This document shows positions 44,701 through 53,571 of a stretch of 56,166 bases of DNA, in pieces. Below the pieces are notes generated by a model. It was not told the origin of the DNA and searched no databases. It worked only from the letters and a program-made list of their open reading frames with translations. Within the stretch, counting starts at the first letter, position 1. Each line of letters opens with the position of its first letter. The position numbers were made by a program, and so were the translations under genes. Origin of the DNA: Pseudaeromonas sp038247115 (GTDB lineage: Bacteria; Pseudomonadota; Gammaproteobacteria; Enterobacterales; Aeromonadaceae); contig JBBRVG010000015.1 of NCBI GenBank assembly GCA_038247115.1, positions 1 to 56,166 of the forward strand, read 5' to 3'.

Positions 44701-46410
44701 CTGGGTCACTTCCAGACGGATCGGCGGATTGATATCGGCATTGTTCAGCAGGTTCGGCTTGGGCCCGATGAAGGAGACCAGCGACATGACCAACTCTTCG
44801 CGGATCGGATCGATCGGCGGGTTGGTGACCTGGGCGAACAGCTGACGGAAGTAGCTATACAGCGGCTTCTCTTTTCTGGAGAGCACAGTCAGTGCCGAGT
44901 CGTTGCCCATGGAGCCAATGGCTTCTTCGCCATTTTCCGCCATCGGAGTCATCAGCAGCTTGATATCTTCCTGGGTGTAGCCAAAAGCCTGTTGCAGTTC
45001 GAGCGCTTCAGCTCCGTACTCGGCCGGAGCCACATCCCCTTCGATGTCATCCAGCTTGATACGGATCTTGTCGATCCATTCGGCATAGGGCTTGGCATGG
45101 GCCAGGGAGTTTTTCAGCTCCTGGTCATCGATGATGCGCCCTTGTTCCATGTCGATGAGGAACATCTTGCCGGGCTGCAAACGCCACTTCTGGGCGATGC
45201 GGGAATCTTCGATGGGCAGCACGCCGGATTCGGAGGCCATGACCACCAGATCATCCTTGGTGACCAGATAACGGGCCGGACGCAGACCATTCCGGTCCAG
45301 AGTCGCGCCGATCTGGCGACCATCGGTGAACGCCACGGCGGCCGGGCCGTCCCAGGGTTCCATCATGGCAGCATGATATTCGTAGAAGGCGCGGCGCTTG
45401 TTATCCATGGTGGTGTGCTTTTCCCAGGCTTCCGGGATCATCATCATCACGGCATGAGCCAGGGAGTAACCGCCCATCACCAGCAGCTCCAGCGCGTTAT
45501 CGAAGGAGGCGGAGTCGGACTGTCCCGGATAGATCAGCGGCCAGACCTTGTTCAGGTCCTGACCTAGTACCGGCGAGGTAATGGCACCTTCACGGGCACG
45601 CATCCAGTTGACGTTGCCGCGGACGGTGTTGATTTCCCCGTTGTGGGCAATCAGGCGGAACGGGTGCGCCAGATCCCAGGTCGGGAAGGTATTGGTAGAG
45701 AAGCGTTGGTGTACCAGCGCCAATGCGGAGACAAAACGCGGATCCGCCAGGTCGTTGTAATAGAGACCGACCTGATCGGCCAGCAGCAGCCCCTTGTAGT
45801 TGACGGTACGCGCCGAGAAGGAGGGTACGTAGAACTCGCCACAATGCTTGAGCTTCAGCGCGCGAATGGCGTGAGAACAACGTTTGCGGATGATATAGAG
45901 CTTACGTTCCAGGGCATCGGTGACCAGGATGTCACTGCCGCGACCGACGAAGATCTGGCGGATCACCGGCTCTTTGGCCTTGACCACGGGGGACATGGGG
46001 CACTCGGCATTGATAGGTACATCCCGCCAGCCCAGTACGATCTGGCCTTCGGCACGCACGGCACGTTCGATCTCTTCTTCACACGCCATGCGCGAAGCCG
46101 CTTCCTGGGGCAGGAAGATCATGCCGACGCCATATTCGCCATCGGCGGGCAGAGTCACGCCTTGCTTGGCCATTTCGGCACGATACAGCTGATCCGGGAT
46201 CTGCAGCAGAATACCGGCGCCATCGCCTTGCAGCGGGTCAGCACCGACTGCACCCCGATGATCCAGATTTTTCAGGATCAACAATCCTTGTTCAACGATA
46301 CTGTGGCTCTTCTGCCCTTTCATGTGGGCTACAAAGCCAACACCACAGGCGTCGTGTTCGTTCGCAGGGTCGTAAAGGCCCTGGCGCTGGGGTACCGCCG
46401 ATTCCATCAC
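41770..46410 (-). CDS. gltB: glutamate synthase large subunit, second divergent copy
   Basis: 1546 residues from the GTG at 46410 (1545 from the ATG next to it). AGAGGA seven to eight bases before the GTG favours it. The amidotransferase cysteine is in NEHDACGVGFVAH near residue 22. The FMN domain has GEGGEDAKRF, an insertion carrying PVSQPTLLSEIIGASR that the first copy lacks, KPGEGGQLPGHKV and HDGGTGASP. The 3Fe-4S cysteines are in GCIMMRKCHLNTCPVG, and the C-terminal GXGXG domain has GCEYMTGGTVVVLG. The sequence differs widely from the first copy, so this is an ancient paralogue or acquisition, not a recent duplication. An attenuator-like terminator lies in its leader. Confidence 0.95.
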   Translation of the reverse strand: MMESAVPQRQGLYDPANEHDACGVGFVAHMKGQKSHSIVEQGLLILKNLDHRGAVGADPLQGDGAGILLQIPDQLYRAEMAKQGVTLPADGEYGVGMIFLPQEAASRMACEEEIERAVRAEGQIVLGWRDVPINAECPMSPVVKAKEPVIRQIFVGRGSDILVTDALERKLYIIRKRCSHAIRALKLKHCGEFYVPSFSARTVNYKGLLLADQVGLYYNDLADPRFVSALALVHQRFSTNTFPTWDLAHPFRLIAHNGEINTVRGNVNWMRAREGAITSPVLGQDLNKVWPLIYPGQSDSASFDNALELLVMGGYSLAHAVMMMIPEAWEKHTTMDNKRRAFYEYHAAMMEPWDGPAAVAFTDGRQIGATLDRNGLRPARYLVTKDDLVVMASESGVLPIEDSRIAQKWRLQPGKMFLIDMEQGRIIDDQELKNSLAHAKPYAEWIDKIRIKLDDIEGDVAPAEYGAEALELQQAFGYTQEDIKLLMTPMAENGEEAIGSMGNDSALTVLSRKEKPLYSYFRQLFAQVTNPPIDPIREELVMSLVSFIGPKPNLLNNADINPPIRLEVTQPVLSAKQMEKIRDIEQFTGNKFRSHELDITYPLAWGKEGIEARLASLAAEAEDAVKHGSNILILSDRKVARGQLAIPALLATSAVHQRLVKRGLRTSTGLVVETGSAREVHHFALLGGYGAEAIHPWLAVETLRQMAQGDAEKAEKYVKNFTKAVGKGLCKVMSKMGISTYMSYTGAQIFEAVGLQKAFVEKYFTGTPSNVEGIGLFEVAEEAIRLHDAAFSADPVLAEMLDAGGDYAFRIRGEEHMWTPDAIAKLQHATRSGKFDNYKEYAQIINDQSKRHLTLRGLFEIKKAAEPVPLDEVESAKEIVKRFATGAMSLGSISTEAHTTLAVAMNRIGGKSNTGEGGEDAKRFIPVSQPTLLSEIIGASRIERDLQLEAGDSLRSAIKQVASGRFGVTAEYLVNADQIQIKMAQGAKPGEGGQLPGHKVSEYIGFLRHSVPGVGLISPPPHHDIYSIEDLAQLIHDLKNVNSAASISVKLVSEVGVGTVAAGVSKAKADHVVIAGHDGGTGASPQSSIKHAGSSWELGLAETQQTLVLNQLRSRIRVQVDGQMKTGRDVIIGALLGADEFGFATAPLVVQGCIMMRKCHLNTCPVGVATQDPELRKRFTGQPEHVVNYFFFVAEEVRQLMAEMGIRKFEDLIGRSDLLDKRVGVEHWKAQGLDFSKIFFQPDVPASVARLHTETQDHALEKALDQQLVALAKPALEKGEAVKIELPVKNINRTVGSMLSGEVAKRYGNAGLPVGTIQVRLNGTAGQSFAAFLAKGITLELVGEGNDYVAKGLSGGRVIIRPSDAFTPEPSRNIICGNTVMYGATDGEAFLNGVAGERFCVRNSGGTAVVEGVGDHGCEYMTGGTVVVLGQTGRNFAAGMSGGIAYVLDEDETFVERCNLAQVALEKVLPAAQQAKDEPLHLEQADEVLLKGLIAQHAELTGSPRAKSILADWDSYRGKFVKVYPNEYRRALTEMAAAKQQQKEIA

Positions 46411-46449
46411 GCTTGAATCCTCTCAATCTATCTCGGGTCCATCCGCAGA

Positions 46450-46475
46450 GAAAAAAAGCTGGCATCTACCAGCTT
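46450..46475 (-). terminator. terminator / attenuator candidate in the gltB (copy 2) leader
   Basis: On the minus strand AAGCTGG - tagatg - CCAGCTT is followed by a run of T (TTTTTTT including the stem end). It lies 40 bases before the gltB start and downstream of the predicted promoter, so it sits inside the 5' untranslated region. Confidence 0.65.
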
Positions 46476-46505
46476 GGCTGTCACTCTGAGGGCTTGTAAC
46501 GGGCG

Positions 46506-46534
46506 AATATACTGTGATTCCCGCCCCAATTCAA
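46506..46534 (-). promoter_or_regulatory. sigma-70 promoter of gltBD copy 2
   Basis: Minus strand TTGAAT (46534-46529), 17-bp spacer, TATATT (46511-46506). The expected start near 46499 gives a leader of about 89 nt that includes the attenuator-like hairpin. Confidence 0.6.
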
Positions 46535-47015
46535 GGCAACCCGCCACTGGGCAGATCAGGGCTTTTCGAGCAAAAAATCATTAAAAGACAATGCCTTATC
46601 GCGCTAATTCCAGAATAGTGCATCCTGCATCAATTTCGCTCAATTTCGACCGCCGACGTATCCTCGCCTATATGCCGCTGCAATAGCCAAAGCACAGCGC
46701 CTTGATGGGGGTTTTACGTGTTAAAAGTTTAATGAATGGTTAAATTTCAGAGTTTTATTTCGTTTAAGCCTTGAATGGCAGTGTCCGAACCCATGGCTCA
46801 ATTGAGAGTAGATCGCATTTAAAATCCATCTTGCAGCCATTTGACGCTAAACATGGATTATTTTTAAAGCATTCATCGCTAATAGCGCGGTTTTACCGTG
46901 GCTTTGCCGCGCAACCATTCAGGGTGAAAAAAAATCCGATTTGTGACTCAGGCTGCCGTTTCCACCCCACGCCGGCCGACAGCCACAGACTCAGCGTCAT
47001 GACACAGGCGCGGCT
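46535..47015. other. gene-free interval between gltB copy 2 and the EAL gene
   Basis: About 480 bp, partly AT-rich, without a gene I can support. A plus-strand open frame from 46771 runs into the EAL gene antisense and has no family features. Confidence 0.4.
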
Positions 47016-48626
47016 TTATCCCAAACTGGCTTCCATACTGAGCTCAGACTGCCATGATATAAGCCCCTGCGTTATGGTCAGCGGTTTGCCGTGCAACCAC
47101 CCCTGTTGCTGCGTGACACCGTGCCGCAACAGCCACTGCTCCTGAGCGACCTCCTCCACCCCTTCGGCGATAATTTCCAGACCCAGCTTATGTGCCAGTT
47201 TGACGATGGCCTCGAGAATTGGCGCATTGATCGAATCTGACCCCAGGGCAGCGACAAAGCAGCGGTCCGCCTTGAGAATATCCAGTGGCAACTGCTGCAG
47301 ATACGCCAGACTGCTATAGCCAGTGCCAAAATCATCGACCGCCAGACGGATGCCCACGGCTTTGAGTCGCTGCAGCGCCTCATCAATGACCTCATCCTCC
47401 AGATCCACCATGGATCCCTCGGTAATTTCGTACACCAGATGGGGGATCTGTCGCTTCCAGAGCACAGAATCATGAAGAAATGCCGACTCCAGAAGATGCT
47501 GACTGCAGATATTGAAGGAGACCTTCAACTCCGGCTGCCGGGACAATAATGGTGCTAGGTCTGAGGCGGCTTGTTCTATTTGCTGGCGCGTCATCGCCAC
47601 CAGCACACCCTGCTCCTCCGCCATGGGGATAAAGTGTTGTGGCCCTATGATCCCCTGGCTGGAGCGCCAGCGCATCAGCACTTCAAACCCCAGTAAGCGG
47701 CCATTGCTGCCATCCCGGATCGGCTGATAGACATTGAAGAACTCACCATCCCGCTGGGCCGACACCAACAGACGACGGGGATCGAGCTCACGCCTCCTCA
47801 TCAGGAGCAGACCGACTGTCACACCCATCCAGCAGCCGACAAACAGCAAGCCAAGGATGATCCGGCTATTCAGCGACAGCGGCGCCCACACCCTCTGGGG
47901 GCTGATATGCAGCAGGCTTAAATTCGGCGTCGAATTCAACGGCTGGATCTGCACGCGCTGATCCCCCCGAATGGTCGTATAAGACTCGTTGATGCTATGG
48001 GACAGGGGGAGATGGACAAGCCCGTTCCGGGGGTGCCAGTTCAACAGGTTTAACGGATCCCCCGACCTTGAATCAATGATGCCGTAATAGTCCTGTACTT
48101 CTGGAATATTCAGGCCAGCAGTCAGCCTCTCAAGCCAGCCACCCGGCATGCGGGCAAGGATGTAATGTCCGGAGGGCAGACGACGATAGAGGTGAGAAAT
48201 CGGCAGCCCCGTCAACAAGGAGGGAGTCGCAGTCAGATAGCCCATGCCGTCCACCCTGGGAATGTCACGCGCTATGAAGACTTCGGGTTCCAGTTCATTG
48301 GCACAGAGCAAACGCTGCTGAGCATCCAGAAAGAAGAAATCGATCACCCCCGGATTCATGGTGACTTCCCGACGGCGTTCCCGGTACAGCTCGGTCGTGC
48401 AGTGACCGTCCCACAACGACAGACGCTGCAGCGCGTCATCGATATGGGCCAGCTTCTGATCCAGCATGTCAGCGGCGTTCTTGACCCGAGCTTGTATGTC
48501 AGCAGCATTTCGATGAGCCGTCATCAGCGAGAACACAGGGAGTAGCAACCCCGTCAGGAGAAGGGCCGTCAGCAGACCCCACCCTATGGCTCGGGGCACA
48601 AAAGACGAGTGATAAAATACAGGCAT
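47016..48626 (-). CDS. CSS-type periplasmic sensor / EAL cyclic-di-GMP phosphodiesterase
   Basis: 536 residues. A first membrane helix (about 12-34), a periplasmic CSS domain with HCTTEL in place of the usual CSS triplet and a second cysteine in LLCANEL, a second helix (about 253-273), then an EAL domain. The signature reads GFEVLMRW (EVL for EAL), with DDFGTGYSSLAYL, LKADRCFV and EIIAEGVE, so the metal and catalytic residues appear intact. CSS-domain phosphodiesterases are controlled by periplasmic disulfide state. The start at 48626 (MPVFYHSS) has GGAG seven bases upstream. It is monocistronic. Confidence 0.87.
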   Translation of the reverse strand: MPVFYHSSFVPRAIGWGLLTALLLTGLLLPVFSLMTAHRNAADIQARVKNAADMLDQKLAHIDDALQRLSLWDGHCTTELYRERRREVTMNPGVIDFFFLDAQQRLLCANELEPEVFIARDIPRVDGMGYLTATPSLLTGLPISHLYRRLPSGHYILARMPGGWLERLTAGLNIPEVQDYYGIIDSRSGDPLNLLNWHPRNGLVHLPLSHSINESYTTIRGDQRVQIQPLNSTPNLSLLHISPQRVWAPLSLNSRIILGLLFVGCWMGVTVGLLLMRRRELDPRRLLVSAQRDGEFFNVYQPIRDGSNGRLLGFEVLMRWRSSQGIIGPQHFIPMAEEQGVLVAMTRQQIEQAASDLAPLLSRQPELKVSFNICSQHLLESAFLHDSVLWKRQIPHLVYEITEGSMVDLEDEVIDEALQRLKAVGIRLAVDDFGTGYSSLAYLQQLPLDILKADRCFVAALGSDSINAPILEAIVKLAHKLGLEIIAEGVEEVAQEQWLLRHGVTQQQGWLHGKPLTITQGLISWQSELSMEASLG

Positions 48627-48874
48627 GGATAGCTCCAGTGATCGGGCACAAATCCTGGAAGGATCTGCTTGCCGCCCGTAACAAGGCTTCCAAGCCCATA
48701 GGTTATTGATGAGTCCCAACAGGATACCCTTTTGAAACTAAACCTAAGCTTAACGGCCTAATGAATCGATTAACCCGAGGAATCAGATCGAATCTATAGC
48801 GGATAGCTGCAGTTGGTTTTACCTCGGTGGTATCATGCGGGCATTTCCCCTACCCACTTGAAGAAGAGAGCCTT

Positions 48875-49570
48875 ATGACAATTGGCATCATTGGCGCCAT
48901 GGACCAGGAAGTGGCGCTATTACGCGCCCAGATGAGCAACGTCGAAGAGTTGAGCCTGGCCGGTTGCGAATTCTACAGCGGTATGCTCGCCGGCCAGCAG
49001 GTCGTACTGACCCGCTCCGGAATTGGCAAGGTGGCCGCCGCGGTTGCCACCACCTTGTTGCTGGATCGCTTCGCACCGGATTGCGTCATCAATACCGGCT
49101 CGGCCGGTGGTTTTGATCCCGAGCTGCATATCGGCGATGTGGTCATCTCCAGCGAAGTGCGTCACCACGATGTGGATGTCACCGGCTTTGGCTATGAAAT
49201 CGGTCAAGTGCCGCGGATGCCCGCCGCCTTTATCGCCGATGAGCACTTGAAGGCACTGGCGCGCGACGCCGTGGCCGAGCTGCAAGAGGGGATCCAGGGT
49301 AAGGAAGGGCTGATCTGTACCGGCGACCAGTTTATGTGTGACCCGGAGCGCATCGCCAAGGCGCGCGCCGACTTCCCGACCATGGCCGCCGTGGAAATGG
49401 AAGGGGCCGCCATCGCCCAGGTCTGCCATCAATTTGGCGTGCCCTTTGTGGTCACCCGCTCCCTCTCCGATATCGCCGGTAAGGAATCGCCTGATTCTTT
49501 TGACGCCTATCTGGAAGTCGCGGCCCGTCACTCCTCTGTGATGGTTGTCGCCATGCTGAAACGGATGTAA
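48875..49570 (+). CDS. mtnN: 5'-methylthioadenosine/S-adenosylhomocysteine nucleosidase
   Basis: 231 residues (E. coli Pfs/MtnN 232). It cleaves MTA, SAH and 5'-deoxyadenosine, removing SAM by-products and feeding autoinducer-2 synthesis. The family motifs are MTIGIIGAMDQEVALL, SGIGKVAAAVATTLLL, NTGSAGG, CTGDQF, AVEMEGAAIAQVC (substrate Glu) and RSLSDIA (catalytic Asp). The ATG at 48875 is preferred over 48827 by homology and the AGAGAG upstream. It is the first gene of a tight mtnN - cobD-like - btuF operon. Confidence 0.95.
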   Translation: MTIGIIGAMDQEVALLRAQMSNVEELSLAGCEFYSGMLAGQQVVLTRSGIGKVAAAVATTLLLDRFAPDCVINTGSAGGFDPELHIGDVVISSEVRHHDVDVTGFGYEIGQVPRMPAAFIADEHLKALARDAVAELQEGIQGKEGLICTGDQFMCDPERIAKARADFPTMAAVEMEGAAIAQVCHQFGVPFVVTRSLSDIAGKESPDSFDAYLEVAARHSSVMVVAMLKRM

Positions 49571-49573
49571 CGG

Positions 49574-50536
49574 GTGGAAACCTCACTGCTGTGGGCCCTG
49601 CTGGAGCAACCGGCCATCTTGCTGGCTCTGGCCCTGTTGCTGGAGTGGATATTGCCGTTGCCCTCCCAGGTGCGGCCCTCGGCGCTGGTGCCTCTACTGG
49701 AGCGGTTGAGCCATAAGGTCAACCGGCGCGGCACGCCGCTGACCCAGCAGTGGGTGGCGGGCTTCTTGACCCCTTTGACGGTGTTGATCCCCGCCCTGTT
49801 GGGGCAATGGGCCTTGCGCAACCTGTCGCTCTCCGAGGCGCTGTTTGATCTGCTGCTGCTGGTCTGGTTGCTGGAGTGGCGGCCGCTGAAAAATGAATCC
49901 CAGGCCCTGCAACATTTGCTGCGAGCCAACAAAATCAGCATGGCCCGCTTGCAACTGGCGCGCTGGACTCGTCGTGATACCAGTCGCCTGAGTCTGATGG
50001 GCCTGTGCAAGGCGGCCAGTGAAATGACAGTGCTGCGCTGGCTGGGTCAGTGGTTCGGGGTGGCATTCTGGTTCTTGCTGGCCGGTATCGAGGGCGCCCT
50101 CACCTTCCGCCTGCTGCAACTGATGGCCCAGGCTTTCAGCCCGAAACTGGCGCGCAACCTGCAGTTTGGCGAGTTTTGCTGTCGCCTCTACAGCCTGATG
50201 TTACTGCTGCCGGGCTGGTTCGCCACCCTGTTGCTGGGCGCCTTCCCCGGTGGCGGCCCAGCCTTGCTGGCTGCCTTCCGTCAGGCCCGGGGTTGGTACA
50301 GCTCGGGCAGTGGCGCCTTGCTGGCCGCCATCGCTGCCGGTTTGGGCATCAGCCTGGGTGGCCCGCGCTTCTATATGGAACAGAAGATGCGCTATGTACG
50401 GCTCGGCGGCCCCCGGGAGCCGGATCTGCAGGCGCTGGAACAAGTGCACCGCCGCCTGACAGCTTTGAGTGTCTTGCTGTTATTCCTGCTCGTCGGCTTC
50501 GAGGCAATCGCATTCTATGCGCAGTATTTGCGTTAA
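49574..50536 (+). CDS. CobD/CbiB-family membrane protein
   Basis: A 320-residue integral membrane protein of the CobD/CbiB (adenosylcobinamide-phosphate synthase) family, with several hydrophobic helices and LAGIEGALTFRLLQLM and FPGGGPALLAAFRQARGWYSSG. The C-terminal GGPRFYMEQKMRYVRLGG resembles the family's closing block. It starts at GTG 49574, four bases after the mtnN stop. It overlaps btuF by 20 bp. With no other cob genes here, a salvage role with BtuF-imported corrinoids is inferred. The family also contains members that may not act in cobalamin synthesis. Confidence 0.78.
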   Translation: METSLLWALLEQPAILLALALLLEWILPLPSQVRPSALVPLLERLSHKVNRRGTPLTQQWVAGFLTPLTVLIPALLGQWALRNLSLSEALFDLLLLVWLLEWRPLKNESQALQHLLRANKISMARLQLARWTRRDTSRLSLMGLCKAASEMTVLRWLGQWFGVAFWFLLAGIEGALTFRLLQLMAQAFSPKLARNLQFGEFCCRLYSLMLLLPGWFATLLLGAFPGGGPALLAAFRQARGWYSSGSGALLAAIAAGLGISLGGPRFYMEQKMRYVRLGGPREPDLQALEQVHRRLTALSVLLLFLLVGFEAIAFYAQYLR

Positions 50537-51332
50537 AACCCTGTGGCTACTGCTGGCCTGGATCTCGGTCGGAGCACAGGCGGCCGCCCCCCAGCGTCTG
50601 GTCAGTCTGACCCCCCATATCACCGAGTTGCTGTTTTCTATCGGTGCCGGACCCCAGGTCATAGCCACCGATGATGCCAGCGACTGGCCAGCCTCGGTCA
50701 AACAGCTGCCCCATGTTGCCAATTACCAGAGTATCAATCTGGAGCGCCTACTGGCTCTGCAGCCGGATCTGGTGCTGGTCTGGAGCGGCTACCAGCAGTT
50801 GATGGTGCATCAGCTGCAGGCGCTGGATATTCCGGTGCTGGTGGTCGATTCCCGTCGGCTGCAGGATTTGCCACGGGATCTGCGGCTACTCGGTGAGGCC
50901 ACGGGACATGTCCATCAGGCCGAAACCTTGGCATTACAAGTGGAAGCCGATTTTCAGCGACTCAAGCAGCAGTACCAGCAGCGCAAGCCGGTACGACTGC
51001 TGTATCAACTCTGGTCGCCGCCACTGACCACAGTCGCCGAGGGCAGCTGGATCCAGGATGCCATCGCCTGGTGCGGCGGTGACAATCCGTTTGCCAGCAG
51101 CCCGGCGCCCTATCCGCAGATCAGCGAGGAGGCGGTGCTGTTGCAGCAACCGGAACTCATCATCAGTGCCCAGGATGCCCAGAGTCTGCAACGCTGGCAG
51201 CAATGGCCCGAACTGCCGGCAGTTGCCCACCAGCAGCTGAAACTCAGCCAGCCGGATCGCCTGCAGCGCCTGACGCTACGAACTGTGGCGGGTATCGAGG
51301 AGCTGTGCCAGCTCATCGATCAGGCGCGCTAA
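50517..51332 (+). CDS. btuF: BtuF, periplasmic cobalamin-binding protein
   Basis: 271 residues. A signal peptide (cleaved after VGAQA, near residue 22) is followed by the two-lobed binding fold: RLVSLTPHITELLFSIGAG, VIATDDASDWPASV, LLALQPDLVLVWSGY and ISEEAVLLQQPELII. It delivers vitamin B12 to the inner-membrane BtuCD importer, which is not in this window. ATG 50517 overlaps the upstream gene by 20 bp, suggesting coupling. The longer in-frame start at 50469 lacks support. Confidence 0.88.
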   Translation: MRSICVKTLWLLLAWISVGAQAAAPQRLVSLTPHITELLFSIGAGPQVIATDDASDWPASVKQLPHVANYQSINLERLLALQPDLVLVWSGYQQLMVHQLQALDIPVLVVDSRRLQDLPRDLRLLGEATGHVHQAETLALQVEADFQRLKQQYQQRKPVRLLYQLWSPPLTTVAEGSWIQDAIAWCGGDNPFASSPAPYPQISEEAVLLQQPELIISAQDAQSLQRWQQWPELPAVAHQQLKLSQPDRLQRLTLRTVAGIEELCQLIDQAR

Positions 51333-51435
51333 TCGCCCTCCTAAATGCCTGATAGGTCTGGCAGCACAACTGATCAGAGCGCTGTCAGATTCGTCTATCC
51401 TCAGATGTAGGCTCGCTCATCTGGCAGGGATATCC

Positions 51436-53571
51436 ATGAAACTTCAATCCATCCAACTCAAGATTGCGCTGCTGGCGGGCGGTTGCCTGCTGTCCGCCAT
51501 GATCCTGTTATCGGCACTGTCGTTTTTTTCAGCCCAACGCAGTCAGGAGATGGTGATCCAGCAAACCGGTCAGGAAGCGAAGGATATTGCCGAGCAACTG
51601 CTGCTGGCTCGCACCGAAGCCGAGGCAGCGGCGGTGCAGAATTACCTGAATGAGGCGTTTGTCCGTACCCAACTTCTGGCCCAGGATATTTACTTTCTGC
51701 AGAAATATGCCCAAGAAAACCAGCAAGATGCGGCCGCCTTGCGCCACACAGTGCTGATGAAGGGCAAAGATGCGCTCAATATGAGTCGTGAGACTCTGGG
51801 CATTTTCGTCGTCATGGAGCCCGATGCGCTGGATGGCACTGACGCGACCTTCAAAGGCAGTGACCTGATGCAAACCGGCGCCAATGCCAACGGCCGCCAG
51901 GCGTTCTATTGGTCGCGGGATGAGGCCAACAAACCCAGAGTCGAAGCGATCGAGGAAGACGAACTCGCCGATACCACCCCGGATGCTTACGGTGTAGAAG
52001 CCAATGCCTGGGCAACCTGTGCGCTGCGCAGTCAACAGCTCTGCCTGATGGAGCCCTACACGGATCAGGTCAACGACCAATCCGTGGCGATGACCTCCAT
52101 TGTCTTGCCGCTACAACCTGAGGGTCGTCTGCAAGGGATCCTGGGCATGGATTTAGCCCTGGCGCCCTTGCAAGCCATTGTCACCCGGATGGATCAGCAG
52201 CTCTACGCCGGTCAAGGCAGCGTACAACTCATCAGTCAGCGTGGGGCCATTGCAGCCCAGAGTGAACGACAGCAACCCACCCTGAATCAGGATCCGCCAG
52301 CGCAACCGAGCCAACTTGACTCCTGGTTGGCACAGGGCAAGACTGGGCATCGCTGGCAAGGCGATACGCTGGAAATGGTGGTGCCGATCCCATTGGCGCA
52401 GAGTGATCAGCGCTGGAGTCTGCTCGTTCGCATGCCGGCAGCAGCGGTCCTGGCCTCAACCACACAACTACAGGCCCAACTGGAACAACAATTCGCCCGG
52501 CACCTGCAAGAACAACTGCTGTGGGGATTGTCATTTACCCTGCTGGCCCTGTTGCTGATCACCCTTGCCGCGCACCGCATTGCCAGTCCGATCCGCATCG
52601 TTGCCGAACGCCTCAAGGAGATTGCCCACGGTGAAGGCGACTTGACCCAGCGTATCCACCTATCCCAGCGGGATGAAGTCGGTTTACTGGCCCATCGTTT
52701 CAATGGGTTTCTCGAACGTCTGCGGAGCACCATCAGTGAAGTCGTAGAAACAGCCGCCGGAACCCGCCATGGCGTCATCGAAGCCTCGGATCTGGCCTTG
52801 CAGACCCGCTCGATCCTGCAGGCCCAATCGTTGGAAATCGATCAGGTCGCCACCGCCTGCACCCAGATGCATGCCACGGCGGCCGAAATTGCCGAAAGTG
52901 CCCAACAGGCTCTGACGGCCACCCAAGTCGCCGAGCAGGCGGCACGGGAGGGGCAACTCGTGGTGGGCCGCACCGATGGCGCCATGCAACAGCTGATGGC
53001 GGACATGAGCCAGACCAAGCCCAAAGTGGAAAATCTGGCGCGCAATAGTACCAACATCAATCAGATCCTCGCGGTCATCACCACGATTGCCGAACAAACC
53101 AATCTGCTCGCCCTCAATGCCGCCATCGAGGCCGCCAGGGCCGGGGAACAGGGACGAGGATTTGCCGTGGTGGCCGATGAGGTTCGCGGCCTGGCCCATC
53201 GCACCCAGGAATCGATTGGCGAGATCCAATCGGTAATCGAACAACTGCAACAGGGAACTCAGGAGGTCGTCGCCGCGATCCTCAGTGGTCATGATCAGGC
53301 CAGTCAGACTCAACAGCAGGCACTCGCCTCAGTGGGCGTACTGGAGCAAATTAGCCAGGCCATCAACACTATCCACCAGATGAACGAACAGATATCCCAC
53401 GCCGTGCGTGAGCAGAGTCAAGCCAGCGATGAGATCAGTCGCAACATCTGTAATATCCGCGGCGTCAGTCATAGCATCATCCAGGGAGCCGACAGCTCGG
53501 CTCATCTCTCCGAGCAGCTCAGCACTCTGGCCGAACGCCAACATGCGCTGGTGGGTCAGTTCAAGATTTAA
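51436..53571 (+). CDS. methyl-accepting chemotaxis protein with dCache-type sensor
   Basis: A 711-residue chemoreceptor: first membrane helix (about 8-31), a periplasmic region of about 320 residues that looks like a double Cache domain (YFWSR-type block seen as AFYWSRDEANKP, then EPYTDQVNDQSVAMTSIVLPL), second helix (about 364-384), HAMP, and the signalling hairpin with IAEQTNLLALNAAIEAARAGEQG and FAVVADEVRGLAHRT. dCache ligands are often amino acids or organic acids. This ligand is unknown. AGGGA precedes the ATG. No CheR-binding pentapeptide is present. Monocistronic. Confidence 0.9.
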   Translation: MKLQSIQLKIALLAGGCLLSAMILLSALSFFSAQRSQEMVIQQTGQEAKDIAEQLLLARTEAEAAAVQNYLNEAFVRTQLLAQDIYFLQKYAQENQQDAAALRHTVLMKGKDALNMSRETLGIFVVMEPDALDGTDATFKGSDLMQTGANANGRQAFYWSRDEANKPRVEAIEEDELADTTPDAYGVEANAWATCALRSQQLCLMEPYTDQVNDQSVAMTSIVLPLQPEGRLQGILGMDLALAPLQAIVTRMDQQLYAGQGSVQLISQRGAIAAQSERQQPTLNQDPPAQPSQLDSWLAQGKTGHRWQGDTLEMVVPIPLAQSDQRWSLLVRMPAAAVLASTTQLQAQLEQQFARHLQEQLLWGLSFTLLALLLITLAAHRIASPIRIVAERLKEIAHGEGDLTQRIHLSQRDEVGLLAHRFNGFLERLRSTISEVVETAAGTRHGVIEASDLALQTRSILQAQSLEIDQVATACTQMHATAAEIAESAQQALTATQVAEQAAREGQLVVGRTDGAMQQLMADMSQTKPKVENLARNSTNINQILAVITTIAEQTNLLALNAAIEAARAGEQGRGFAVVADEVRGLAHRTQESIGEIQSVIEQLQQGTQEVVAAILSGHDQASQTQQQALASVGVLEQISQAINTIHQMNEQISHAVREQSQASDEISRNICNIRGVSHSIIQGADSSAHLSEQLSTLAERQHALVGQFKI

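Noticed and set aside
41758..45567. Very long plus-strand open frames antisense to gltB copy 2
   Set aside because: They mirror the GC-rich codon pattern of gltB, have no ribosome sites or family motifs, and the minus-strand gene is beyond doubt. The same applies to frames antisense to gltB copy 1, gltD, arcB and the amylase gene.
46771..47145. 124-codon plus-strand frame near the EAL gene
   Set aside because: Its second half is antisense to the EAL coding sequence, and it shows no recognisable family or ribosome site.
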